Below, piece after piece: positions 1-6,828 of a DNA stretch of 10,594 nt (the first letter of the stretch is position 1; every line of letters begins with the position of its first letter). Under the pieces are notes generated by a model. That model was given only the letters and a program-made list of their open reading frames with translations. It did no database searches and was not told where the DNA came from. Location: NCBI GenBank assembly GCA_007122555.1, contig SKTL01000487.1, forward strand, positions 1-10,594. The letters are read 5' to 3'. Source of the stretch: Thermomicrobiaceae bacterium (GTDB lineage: Bacteria > Chloroflexota > Chloroflexia > Thermomicrobiales > Thermomicrobiaceae). The position numbers and the translations under genes are program-made.

Positions 1-777
1 AACCCCCTCGTCTCCGTGAATATCAACCGGCTTCCCGTCCACGATTCCGCGCACGCCAGTCACTCTATCGCCGTCCAGGATTAAACGATCGACCTGGACA
101 CCGCACCGAATCGTCAGTCCCGGGCGCTCGCGCGCCGGCTCGAGATAGCCATCATTCGTGGAAACGCGATTGTCATCGACTCGGTTGAGCGGTGTCGCGC
201 AGATTCCTGTCGATTCTGGAGCGTTGAGATCATCGTGCCACGGGTGCCCGCGATCCAGACCCGCCTCCAGAAGCGCGAGATCAACGCAGCCCCACTGCGA
301 TATCGGCGGTCTGGCGATCTTGATCGGTCCACGATTCCCGTGATACGGCGCATCGCCGTAATCGAGGTCGTTCTCGAGCCGATTCATCGCCGGAAGAAGT
401 TCCTCCCCTGACCATCCACTGCATCCCTGCTCCGCCCAGAGGTCGAAATCTTCAAGCATCGCCCGGTGAGCAACCTGCCAGTTGATTGATGAACTGCCGC
501 CGGCGCCACGACCACGATCATAGACGCGCGGGGCCTGATGTGCGGTACGACGCGCCACCAGCGCCGGCCAGGTTAACTGCGGAAACCGTGACGGATCCAT
601 GATCCCGAGCGGATTGGCGCTCCGCATCTCCGGCGGGGACTCATCTGCGCGCAAATCAGGACCGGATTCGAGAAGCAGCACGCGGACGTTCGGATCCTCA
701 CTCAATCTGGAGGCGAGAATCGCGCCAGTCGAACCCGCTCCAACGATGATGACGTCGTACTGATCATGAGCATTCAT
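1..777 (-). CDS. GMC-family FAD-dependent oxidoreductase, N-terminal part (runs off the left edge)
   Basis: Seen: translating the minus strand from ATG 777-775 gives 259 uninterrupted codons to the window edge, so the C-terminus is missing. Residues 10-18 carry the FAD-binding Rossmann motif GxGxxG (VGAGSTG), with E37 after the second strand placed to bind the FAD ribose. Residues 89-99 (GRGAGGSSSIN) match GMC signature 1. A STNDGYLEPARERPGLTI segment follows, typical of choline/alcohol dehydrogenase-like GMC proteins. Known: GMC enzymes oxidise alcohols using FAD; the catalytic His/Asn pair and signature 2 lie C-terminally, outside this window, so substrate cannot be called. The start is supported by GGAG at 790-787, 9 nt upstream. 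The gene is divergent from the kinase gene. A mycofactocin-linked GMC protein (MftG-like) is possible but cannot be tested here. Confidence 0.93.
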   Translation of the reverse strand, partial: MNAHDQYDVIIVGAGSTGAILASRLSEDPNVRVLLLESGPDLRADESPPEMRSANPLGIMDPSRFPQLTWPALVARRTAHQAPRVYDRGRGAGGSSSINWQVAHRAMLEDFDLWAEQGCSGWSGEELLPAMNRLENDLDYGDAPYHGNRGPIKIARPPISQWGCVDLALLEAGLDRGHPWHDDLNAPESTGICATPLNRVDDNRVSTNDGYLEPARERPGLTIRCGVQVDRLILDGDRVTGVRGIVDGKPVDIHGDEGV

Positions 778-823
778 AACGATTGACTCCGAACACGCTT
801 GTTCTAAACGGCGCAAGTCACGC

Positions 824-855
824 ATTTATAGCAGAAACAATGATTGCTATGTCCC
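824..855 (-). promoter_or_regulatory. Candidate promoter for the GMC oxidoreductase gene
   Basis: On the minus strand, TATAAAT at 830-824 is a near-consensus -10 element. A weak -35 match, GGGACA, lies at 855-850 with a 19-nt spacer. A transcript would begin near 817 and carry a leader of about 40 nt ending in the GGAG ribosome-binding site at 790-787. The -10 element is convincing by eye; the -35 is poor, so this is a candidate only. Confidence 0.35.
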
Positions 856-948
856 GTCGATCAGGATGGAAACGCGCTGTCAGCTTCAGTCGGACGCTTG
901 GTGGTACCGCGCCGGACTCCTGACTCTTGCTCGGGCGAGGCGCCATCC

Positions 949-1866
949 ATGATAGTATCCACACTCGCTCCGGTTACTCGGCGCGCGCTCGCACCCACCG
1001 GCGTCTCGTGGATGAAACGGCATGACGGTCGCATGACTGATGATCGCCAGACCCCTATGACTGTTAGCAGTCCCGAAGGAAACACCGAGACCCTCATCGG
1101 TCAGGGATCAGACGCCTTTGTCACGATCTCATCCGGCGGAGCGACGGTTCGCAAGCGTTACGCGCCGCGGGAGCTTGAGCAACGCATTCGCCTTGCAGAC
1201 CGGGAAGCGGAAGCCCTGAAAAATGCACAGAGCCTTCTCACTTCAATCGATGCAGTCGAGACTCCAGACCCTCACCGTGTTGACCGAGAAACCGGCGATC
1301 TGATTATGGGATATTCCGACGGAGTGCCGCTGCATCAGGCGATCGCGTGGCCGGAGTTCGGTAATACAGATTCACTGAAATGGCTGGCGCACAACCTTGC
1401 CGATGCAATCATCACGCTTTCGGACGCGATACCCGTGAACCAACTCGATTTCAGCGCCCGAAACACGTTGATTGCGCGCGATCCGCTGTCTATTGTATTG
1501 ATCGACTTCACCCCGCGTGACTTACCGTCCGGTATTCCGCAATGCACATCCGCCCTCGAGATCTCACTGGCCAGCCTGATCACCAGCGCTGCGACGTTTC
1601 AGATCCGCCGGACGACACTTCCGCAAATGGACGAAGCGCGCCGATTACGTGAAGTCGCCCGTCACGTGCTCGGTCGAGCAAGCGACCGGACACACGTAGA
1701 TCTCAACAGAGTGCGGCTCGTCGCATGGGAATTTTACTGGCGGCAGAGCGGAAACCGGGGCTGGAAACGCTACCTCTGGTTCAACACCGTCGGCGTCGCA
1801 TTGTTCTGGTTCTTCGTTAGCCGCGTTCTCGACGCGTCATCAAACGCAACCGGTGACCGACATTGA
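949..1866 (+). CDS. Atypical small protein kinase-like protein (Bud32/WaaP-like) with C-terminal membrane helix
   Basis: Seen, numbering from ATG 949 (305 aa): a glycine-containing loop LIGQGSDAF from about residue 49; VRKR with K69 as the likely ATP-contacting lysine; REAEAL with E86 as its salt-bridge partner; a catalytic-loop equivalent NQLDFSARN with D167 and N172; and IDFTP with D186 as the metal-binding Asp that replaces DFG. Spacing and compact size resemble Bud32/RIO or Kdo/WaaP-type kinases rather than Hanks kinases, which have HRD and DFG. Residues 274-295 (YLWFNTVGVALFWFFVSRV) form a single hydrophobic helix preceded by RGWKR, so a membrane anchor with the kinase domain in the cytoplasm is likely. 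Start is uncertain: ATG 949 has GAGG 8 nt upstream, but ATGs at 1012, 1033 or 1057 or a TTG at 844 are possible; the kinase domain is unaffected. The substrate is unknown. The glycosyltransferase downstream makes a glycan or lipid-linked target conceivable (inference). Confidence 0.72.
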   Translation: MIVSTLAPVTRRALAPTGVSWMKRHDGRMTDDRQTPMTVSSPEGNTETLIGQGSDAFVTISSGGATVRKRYAPRELEQRIRLADREAEALKNAQSLLTSIDAVETPDPHRVDRETGDLIMGYSDGVPLHQAIAWPEFGNTDSLKWLAHNLADAIITLSDAIPVNQLDFSARNTLIARDPLSIVLIDFTPRDLPSGIPQCTSALEISLASLITSAATFQIRRTTLPQMDEARRLREVARHVLGRASDRTHVDLNRVRLVAWEFYWRQSGNRGWKRYLWFNTVGVALFWFFVSRVLDASSNATGDRH

Positions 1867-1989
1867 TCGAACGCGATGGCTTACGCTGGCCGACATTCCC
1901 AGACCCGGTTGCGGTATTGTGTCAGGCTGTAATGTAGACTAAGGCGTCACTGCTTGCGTATCGCCAGAACAGGCCGGAGGCAGATCGGA

Positions 1990-3216
1990 ATGGATCACCT
2001 GCACACGATATTGATGGTGCACAATTACTATCAGGAGCGTGGTGGCGAAGACCTGAGTTTCGAGGCTGAACGCCGGGCACTGGAGCACGCAGGGGTTACC
2101 GTTCACACCTACATCGATTCAAACTATCGCGTTGACACGATGGGCGGGTTGCGCGCGGGTTTGCGATGCATCTGGTCTCAAGAGGCATACCGGGACATCA
2201 AACGCATCATCAGGCAGACGCGTCCGCAACTGATGCACGTTCAGAACTCATTCCCGCTGATTTCGCCATCGATCTATTACGCCGCGAGATCAGAAGGGAT
2301 CCCGGTTATCCAGAGTATCCGGAACTATCGGCTTCTTTGCCCGAATGCGTTATTCTATCGAGACAACAAGGTTTGCGAAGACTGCATGGGCAGGCGCATA
2401 TCGTGGCCGGGCGTGTTGCACGCGTGTTATCGCGGAAGTCGAGCGGGAACGGCGACGATTGCCGCAATGCAGACGATTCACGGATCGCTCGGATCCTGGA
2501 CCCGGAAAGTAGATCACTTCATTTCGCTGTCCGAGTTCGGACGTCGGAAAATGATCGAGGGCGGCCTGCCGTCAGACCGGATCTCTGTCAAACCGAATTT
2601 CGTTTATCCGGACCCCGGACCAAGTGACGCCCCCAGGGAGTTCGTTCTGTTTGTCGGCAGGCTGTCCGAGGAAAAGGGTATCGAGACGATGGTGCGAGCC
2701 TGGGAACGCATTCATGAGGAGGTTCCGCTCGTTGTCGCCGGGCGCGGACCAAGCGCGAGTATCGTCGAAGATGCCGCACAGCGGCTATCCGGCGTCACCT
2801 GGCTGGGCGGCCAGACGATCGAGCGAATCTACGACCTCATGGGACGCGCAACCGCCGTACTTTTCCCATCCGAGTGGTACGAGACGTTCGGCCGGGTGGT
2901 AATCGAGGCGTACTCCCGATCGACACCGGTTATCGCGTCAAATCTGGGGGCGATTAGCGAACTCGTCACTCCGGAGGAAACCGGGCTACTGTTCGCACCG
3001 CGCAACCCGGAATCGCTGGCGCAAGCGGCCAGACAAATGTGGCGTTATCCAGAGGCAGCGCGCGACATGGGAAGACGCGGCAGAGAACTCTTTGAAGCGC
3101 ACTACACCGCTGAGCAACATCTTTCCGCGATCAACGAGATCTACGCGCACGTTACGGGAGGCGCGAGGATCAAGCTCACCAGGCCAGCGACATCGCTCAG
3201 TGACGAACAACCGTAG
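1990..3216 (+). CDS. GT4-family (GT-B fold) glycosyltransferase with four-cysteine motif
   Basis: Seen (408 aa from ATG 1990): the N-terminal half has a glycine-rich acceptor-side loop YYQERGGED (residues 14-21). A cysteine cluster follows: C117 in LLCPN, C129 and C132 in VCEDC, and C146. The C-terminal half has VGRLSEEKG with R224 and K229, the donor-phosphate contacts of GT4 enzymes, and PSEWYETFGRVVIEAY containing the E-x7-E pair E298/E306. Known: these features define retaining GT-B transferases using nucleotide sugars in exopolysaccharide or envelope glycan synthesis; the Cys cluster recurs in a GT4 subgroup and may bind zinc (inference). Sugar and acceptor cannot be deduced. ATG 1990 is preferred over an upstream in-frame TTG at 1954 because GGAGG (1976-1980) lies 9 nt before it. 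The gap of 123 nt from the kinase gene on the same strand permits co-transcription. Confidence 0.93.
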   Translation: MDHLHTILMVHNYYQERGGEDLSFEAERRALEHAGVTVHTYIDSNYRVDTMGGLRAGLRCIWSQEAYRDIKRIIRQTRPQLMHVQNSFPLISPSIYYAARSEGIPVIQSIRNYRLLCPNALFYRDNKVCEDCMGRRISWPGVLHACYRGSRAGTATIAAMQTIHGSLGSWTRKVDHFISLSEFGRRKMIEGGLPSDRISVKPNFVYPDPGPSDAPREFVLFVGRLSEEKGIETMVRAWERIHEEVPLVVAGRGPSASIVEDAAQRLSGVTWLGGQTIERIYDLMGRATAVLFPSEWYETFGRVVIEAYSRSTPVIASNLGAISELVTPEETGLLFAPRNPESLAQAARQMWRYPEAARDMGRRGRELFEAHYTAEQHLSAINEIYAHVTGGARIKLTRPATSLSDEQP

Positions 3217-3315
3217 ATCTCCAAGCATTCGGCGTTTACTCCGGAGACACTGAACAAGATGGCATTCGAGCGGTAAACTAACAGTAGAGGTCGATTACCG
3301 GCGCTCCTGGCGGGT

Positions 3316-3348
3316 CAGTTAACTGCCGGCGCGACCACCTGTTACGAT
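3316..3348 (+). promoter_or_regulatory. Candidate promoter with overlapping 10-bp palindrome, upstream of the B12-binding protein gene
   Basis: A perfect palindrome CAGTTAACTG occupies 3316-3325. Within it, TTAACT (3319-3324) matches a -35 element at four of six positions. After an 18-nt spacer comes TACGAT (3343-3348), a -10 match at four of six positions preceded by an extended -10 TG (TGT, 3340-3342). The start point would fall near 3355, leaving a very short leader before ATG 3373. A palindrome on the -35 is where a repressor or activator could act. No protein in the window can be assigned to it. Confidence 0.4.
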
Positions 3349-3372
3349 GGATCAAGCCAGTTGGGTATTGCC

Positions 3373-4113
3373 ATGATGGTAGATGAGCGCCAAGGTCGCG
3401 CACGTCCCACGAACGGCGAATCCTGGACGTCTGCAACGTCAGGTTACTGCACATCTCCACAGAAACGCGTTGCGGATGCGTACCTCCATGCCGCGATCGA
3501 TGGCGATCGCACCGAAGCATTGCGAATCATTCGTGACGACGCGTTTGCGGCTGGTCTCTCAGTTGGTCAGATTTACCTCGGGGTGATCCAGGAAGCCCAG
3601 TATGAGATCGGCCGGCTCTGGGAGGACGGCCACATAACGATCTCCCAGGAGCACCTTGCCACGGCGATCTCGCAGCTTGCGATTGCGCAGCTCTACGCCA
3701 TGATGCCGCGGGGGTCAGCGGCCGGACATCGCGTGCTGATCACCTGTGTCCCGGGCGAGACGCACGATATGGGTCCACGCATCCTCGCAGATTTCTTCGA
3801 GATGGCCGGGTTTGAAGTTCGATACCTTGGCGCCGACGTTCCAGTTGAAGAAATTATTAACGCAGCCGAGGCGGCCGAGCCCGATCTGATTGCCCTTTCA
3901 GCTACCATGTCCTACAACCTTCCGGCGTTTCGGAAAACGGTTGAGTGCTTGCGAACGCGGTTTGGAGATGACGTGCTGATAGCGGCTGGCGGGCAGGCGT
4001 TCGCCCTGACGCCCGAGTTGCTGGACGAACTGGCTATCCCCGTGCGCGCGAACGATGCCCGGCAACTCGTTGAACAATCCCGAAGCGTCCTTGGCCTGAC
4101 GAACGGTGAATAG
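3373..4113 (+). CDS. Stand-alone cobalamin-binding protein with CarH-type cap signature (putative B12 or light sensor)
   Basis: Seen (246 aa from ATG 3373): about 30 polar N-terminal residues, then a helical cap domain (about 30-115), then a Rossmann-like B12-binding domain (about 120-245). The cap holds W83 followed, with exactly nine residues between, by E93-H94 (LWEDGHITISQEHLAT). The B12 domain has ETHDMG (E129, H131, G134), where H131 is the expected lower axial ligand, then YLGADVP and a GGQAF turn near the C-terminus. Known: W-x9-EH capping adenosylcobalamin plus ExHxxG is the signature of the CarH/LitR photoreceptor family. Odd: the MerR-type DNA-binding domain of CarH is absent, and the residue after the Trp, the second His ligand in the Thermus CarH photoproduct as I recall it, is Glu. 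It is therefore probably a partner-binding sensor; a corrinoid methyl carrier is less likely. The start lacks a clear Shine-Dalgarno site (TTG 3361 and ATG 3376 are alternatives). The cyclase gene lies 99 nt downstream. Confidence 0.88.
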   Translation: MMVDERQGRARPTNGESWTSATSGYCTSPQKRVADAYLHAAIDGDRTEALRIIRDDAFAAGLSVGQIYLGVIQEAQYEIGRLWEDGHITISQEHLATAISQLAIAQLYAMMPRGSAAGHRVLITCVPGETHDMGPRILADFFEMAGFEVRYLGADVPVEEIINAAEAAEPDLIALSATMSYNLPAFRKTVECLRTRFGDDVLIAAGGQAFALTPELLDELAIPVRANDARQLVEQSRSVLGLTNGE

Positions 4114-4137
4114 ACATTCGTCTCTGTTAGCAGGTCG

Positions 4138-4160
4138 CGCAGGTAATAGGTTATCCTGCG
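4138..4160 (+). promoter_or_regulatory. Hairpin between the B12-binding protein gene and the PAS-GGDEF gene
   Basis: CGCAGG (4138-4143) pairs with CCTGCG (4155-4160). Inside, ATA and TAT can extend the stem beyond a two-nucleotide bulge, leaving a GGT loop. No run of T follows, so it does not look like a standard intrinsic terminator. It may be an RNA processing or attenuation structure, or a protein-binding site in the 99-nt gap. Function is unknown. Confidence 0.35.
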
Positions 4161-4212
4161 GGTAGCGCACATTTCCTGGTCAATAGCCTCGCAAGAAGCG
4201 GGAGCGCGATCG

Positions 4213-6429
4213 TTGAGCAACGACAAGCACAATGAACTGATTGACGACGTCGGCATCTCACCCATCGCGACCAATGCTGCAATCGAAACGTTTGAACAGT
4301 TTCTCGGACATATTCCGGAAACAACGATCGCTCTAGACCAGGCGGGAACCATCACCTGGTTCAACAGCCAGGCAGCACGAACACTTGATATCCAGATCCA
4401 GATGCCAGTGGAATCGCTGGTCGATTCCGGGAGCATACAGAAGCTGCATCGGAGTCTGGAGAAGGTTCGGTCCGGCGAAGATGTGATTACCGAGCTCGTG
4501 TTCGTGTTTGAAAACCGGCCCGTCCTGTTTTCAATTCACATATTCCTGTACGAGCGCCACCTCATTCTCATGGCCCGGCAATCAGCGGAAGATGCCGATC
4601 GGTTCCTCGAAATGTCATCAATGCTCTCCCAGTTCGCCACACTGTATCGCGAGAGCAGCCAGCAGCGAAACGAGCTCGAGCAGCAAGGGGAGATGCTCAC
4701 CCGGCTTTCGCGGGAACTGAATGGCGAGCGGCGGCGGCTACTTTCGCTGATAGATCAGCTGCCAGAAGGTGTTGTTCTGGTTAACGATTCCTCGGGAACA
4801 ATCGTCTTGTCGAACCTGCGCGTGCAGGAGCTATGGAATCTCGAGACGGCGCCGGTCGACGTCGGCGAGATTCCTCTGTACAACCTCGAAGGCGAGAGAG
4901 TAAAGCAGCGAGATCTCCCACTCATCAACGCGATTCGCACAAGAGACGATGACGGACCGTACGAGTATCTGATCTACCCTTCTGGTGAAGAAACGGCGAT
5001 CAATGTCCAGGTTCTTGCGAGCCCGGTTCTCGATGACGAGAACAACGTAATCGGCTCGACAATGTCGATCGTCGATATGTCCGAGCAAAAGCGCATGCGG
5101 GATGAACTCGCGATTCAGGCGGTTCAGGATCCGCTGACCGGACTTGGGAACCGCCGGAAGCTGTTCCGCGACGTTACCCAGGCGCTCGCGGCGAGTCGGG
5201 ACAACGATGTTTTCGTATCGGTGCTCTATGTTGACCTCGATGGGTTCAAAGCGATCAATGACCACCTGGGACACGACGTCGGAGATGAAGCCCTGAAGGA
5301 GGTTGCGGCGCGTCTTCGTCGCGCCGTACGCGACAATGACACGGTCGCCCGAATCGGCGGTGATGAGTTCGCCGTGTTGTTGCCTGCGATATCCGGCAAA
5401 GAGGACGTTGAGGTCATCGTCCGGAGGATTCTTGACGTGCTCTCGAACGCAATGGATGTCGGAAACCAGCGTGTACGGCTTCCCGGAAGCGTCGGGATTT
5501 GCATCGTTCCTGCGGGAACAGAAGTCTCCGCAGAGGAAATGGTCCGGCGATCGGATATGGCGATGTACCAGGCCAAGGCGACTGGGTCGGCCCGCTGGAG
5601 CTATTACGACGAGTTTTCCGGAGATGCGCGCCAAACACCCCTGAGCCTGACCGATGAAATCCACCACGCGCTTGACACCGAACAGTTCGAGATGCTCTAC
5701 CAACCGGTAATCGACCTGAGGTCAGGACGGGTGCGTGAAGTCGAGATCGCCATGTTCTGGCGTCATCATCGTGATGGATTGCTGGACGACAACGAGATCC
5801 GGAGCCGATCCTGGCGCGCCGGTCTGCTGCATGCGATCGCGGAGCGCGCGGCCGAACTCGCCGAACATGATCGCCCCCTCATGCTTGAAGCGATCGGACA
5901 ACGTCCACAGATCGTGATGTCACGCCATTACTGGATTGAATACCTGCGCGAGGAACTGGTGATCGACCAGATTGTTGAGATCGGGCAGGACGTGCGCAAC
6001 ACGCCGATCCACGTCCGCATGGAGCTGTCCGGCAGGCTGATGCGCGGAGACGATGCGCTGCTGAAGAACCTGCTCCGGATTCACGAGTCGGGAATTGGGT
6101 TTTCGATCGCCCACGCTGGCGACTACGATGGCGATCTCGCCCTGCTCCGCCACCTCCCGGTTGAGGCGATCGTTGCATCATCGGACCTCGTCAGGTCGGC
6201 GCCCGACGATCCCCGGTCAACCCGCCTGCTCAGATCCATTCTGGCGACTGCTCGTGAGTTCGAGATTCCAACCAAGGCTGCGGGAATCGATTCGGCGCCT
6301 CAGCTTGATTTGATGCGCAAACTCGGTTTCGATCTTGGATCAGGGGCGTTCTTCTCCCAACCGCTCACGGCGACCGAACTCCTGGAACTAAGTATCGACC
6401 ACGTCTATCAGATCTACAGTGACAACTAG
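4213..6429 (+). CDS. PAS-PAS-GGDEF diguanylate cyclase with degenerate EAL domain
   Basis: Seen (738 aa): PAS-like domain at about 25-120, coiled-coil linker 125-185, second PAS about 180-295, GGDEF domain about 305-470, EAL-like domain about 485-735; no membrane segment, so cytoplasmic. The active loop RIGGDEF is canonical (G382-F386), and RDND at 373-376 sits five residues before it as the product-inhibition I-site. DPLTGLGNRR and YVDLDGFKAIND are intact, so GTP to c-di-GMP activity is expected. The EAL half is eroded: EAL reads EIA (511-513), the DDFGTG metal loop reads HAGDYDG (634-640), the following K-x-D is missing (VASSD), and AEGVE reads AAGID (689-693). Phosphodiesterase activity is therefore unlikely and a regulatory role more plausible. 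Start TTG 4213 is supported by GGGAG at 4200-4204, 8 nt upstream. The preceding B12 sensor gene may control it. Confidence 0.95.
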   Translation: MSNDKHNELIDDVGISPIATNAAIETFEQFLGHIPETTIALDQAGTITWFNSQAARTLDIQIQMPVESLVDSGSIQKLHRSLEKVRSGEDVITELVFVFENRPVLFSIHIFLYERHLILMARQSAEDADRFLEMSSMLSQFATLYRESSQQRNELEQQGEMLTRLSRELNGERRRLLSLIDQLPEGVVLVNDSSGTIVLSNLRVQELWNLETAPVDVGEIPLYNLEGERVKQRDLPLINAIRTRDDDGPYEYLIYPSGEETAINVQVLASPVLDDENNVIGSTMSIVDMSEQKRMRDELAIQAVQDPLTGLGNRRKLFRDVTQALAASRDNDVFVSVLYVDLDGFKAINDHLGHDVGDEALKEVAARLRRAVRDNDTVARIGGDEFAVLLPAISGKEDVEVIVRRILDVLSNAMDVGNQRVRLPGSVGICIVPAGTEVSAEEMVRRSDMAMYQAKATGSARWSYYDEFSGDARQTPLSLTDEIHHALDTEQFEMLYQPVIDLRSGRVREVEIAMFWRHHRDGLLDDNEIRSRSWRAGLLHAIAERAAELAEHDRPLMLEAIGQRPQIVMSRHYWIEYLREELVIDQIVEIGQDVRNTPIHVRMELSGRLMRGDDALLKNLLRIHESGIGFSIAHAGDYDGDLALLRHLPVEAIVASSDLVRSAPDDPRSTRLLRSILATAREFEIPTKAAGIDSAPQLDLMRKLGFDLGSGAFFSQPLTATELLELSIDHVYQIYSDN

Positions 6430-6435
6430 ACGCAT

Positions 6436-6508
6436 TCCGGTGTAACTGTCACGAAAACGCAATGCATATGCACGTAATGAACCACTCCGTGTAACGCCTC
6501 TGCACGTA
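6436..6508 (+). repeat. Short direct repeats and a palindrome upstream of the HTH gene
   Basis: Two short sequences are each present twice: TCCGGTGTAAC at 6436-6446 with TCCGTGTAAC at 6486-6495, and TGCACGTA at 6469-6476 and 6501-6508. The latter pair is 32 bp apart, about three helical turns. A perfect palindrome TGCATATGCA lies at 6463-6472, overlapping the first TGCACGTA. The arrangement resembles operator sites for the small DNA-binding protein encoded next, but repeats of 8 to 10 bp can arise by chance. Confidence 0.35.
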
Positions 6509-6552
6509 TGCTCTGAATCGGGATCACAGTGATTGCCTGAAAGGAGCACGAC

Positions 6553-6765
6553 ATGGTCAAGGTCAGCTACAAGCGCGCCGAACAACTGCTTCATCAGTCT
6601 GAATTTCAACCACGCGAACTCGCCCATCTGCTGGGAACCACACAGCAGTTCCTGTTCAACGAAGTCTGGAGAGGGAATCTCGAAGCGGTGAAGTTTGGTA
6701 ATGACATCGTGAAATTCGAACGATCCGCAATACTGGAGTGGCTGCGGAGGAGGGAACAGCAATGA
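6553..6765 (+). CDS. Small excisionase/MerR-type helix-turn-helix DNA-binding protein
   Basis: Seen (70 aa): residues 19-35 (QPRELAHLLGTTQQFLF) form a helix-turn-helix, followed by the wing-like pattern WRGNLEAVKFGNDIVKFERSAILEWL (39-64). This matches the layout of HTH_17/excisionase-family domains, in which a helix-turn-helix is followed by G-x-L-x-A-x-x-x-G and a final helix ending in WL. Known: such proteins bind DNA as recombination directionality factors or as small transcription regulators. No integrase or phage gene is nearby, so a regulatory role is more likely (inference). The start is well supported by AAGGAG (6541-6546), 6 nt before ATG. The SDR gene begins 63 nt downstream on the same strand, so the two may be co-transcribed, with this protein perhaps binding the repeats upstream of itself. 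Confidence 0.82.
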   Translation: MVKVSYKRAEQLLHQSEFQPRELAHLLGTTQQFLFNEVWRGNLEAVKFGNDIVKFERSAILEWLRRREQQ

Positions 6766-6828
6766 CGAGGCGTGCTGACCCCTGTTCCGAATCACCTGGT
6801 TGTCTCGAATTCTTCAAGGGAGTGAACT

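Noticed and set aside
2166..2627. Plus-strand open frame of 153 codons inside the glycosyltransferase gene
   Set aside because: It lies in another frame of a gene with clear GT4 motifs, has no ribosome-binding site and encodes no recognisable fold.
3239..3246. CTCCGGAG palindrome after the glycosyltransferase gene as a terminator
   Set aside because: Eight bases with no loop and no following T-run are insufficient; such palindromes are expected by chance in GC-rich DNA.
4831..5703. Long minus-strand open frame of 290 codons
   Set aside because: It lies antisense to the PAS-GGDEF gene, whose motifs are certain. The antisense product shows no recognisable domain, so it is a by-product of GC-rich codon use.
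6553..6765. HTH protein as evidence of a prophage or integrative element
   Set aside because: No integrase, attachment-site repeat, tRNA or phage gene is present nearby, and base composition does not change visibly.
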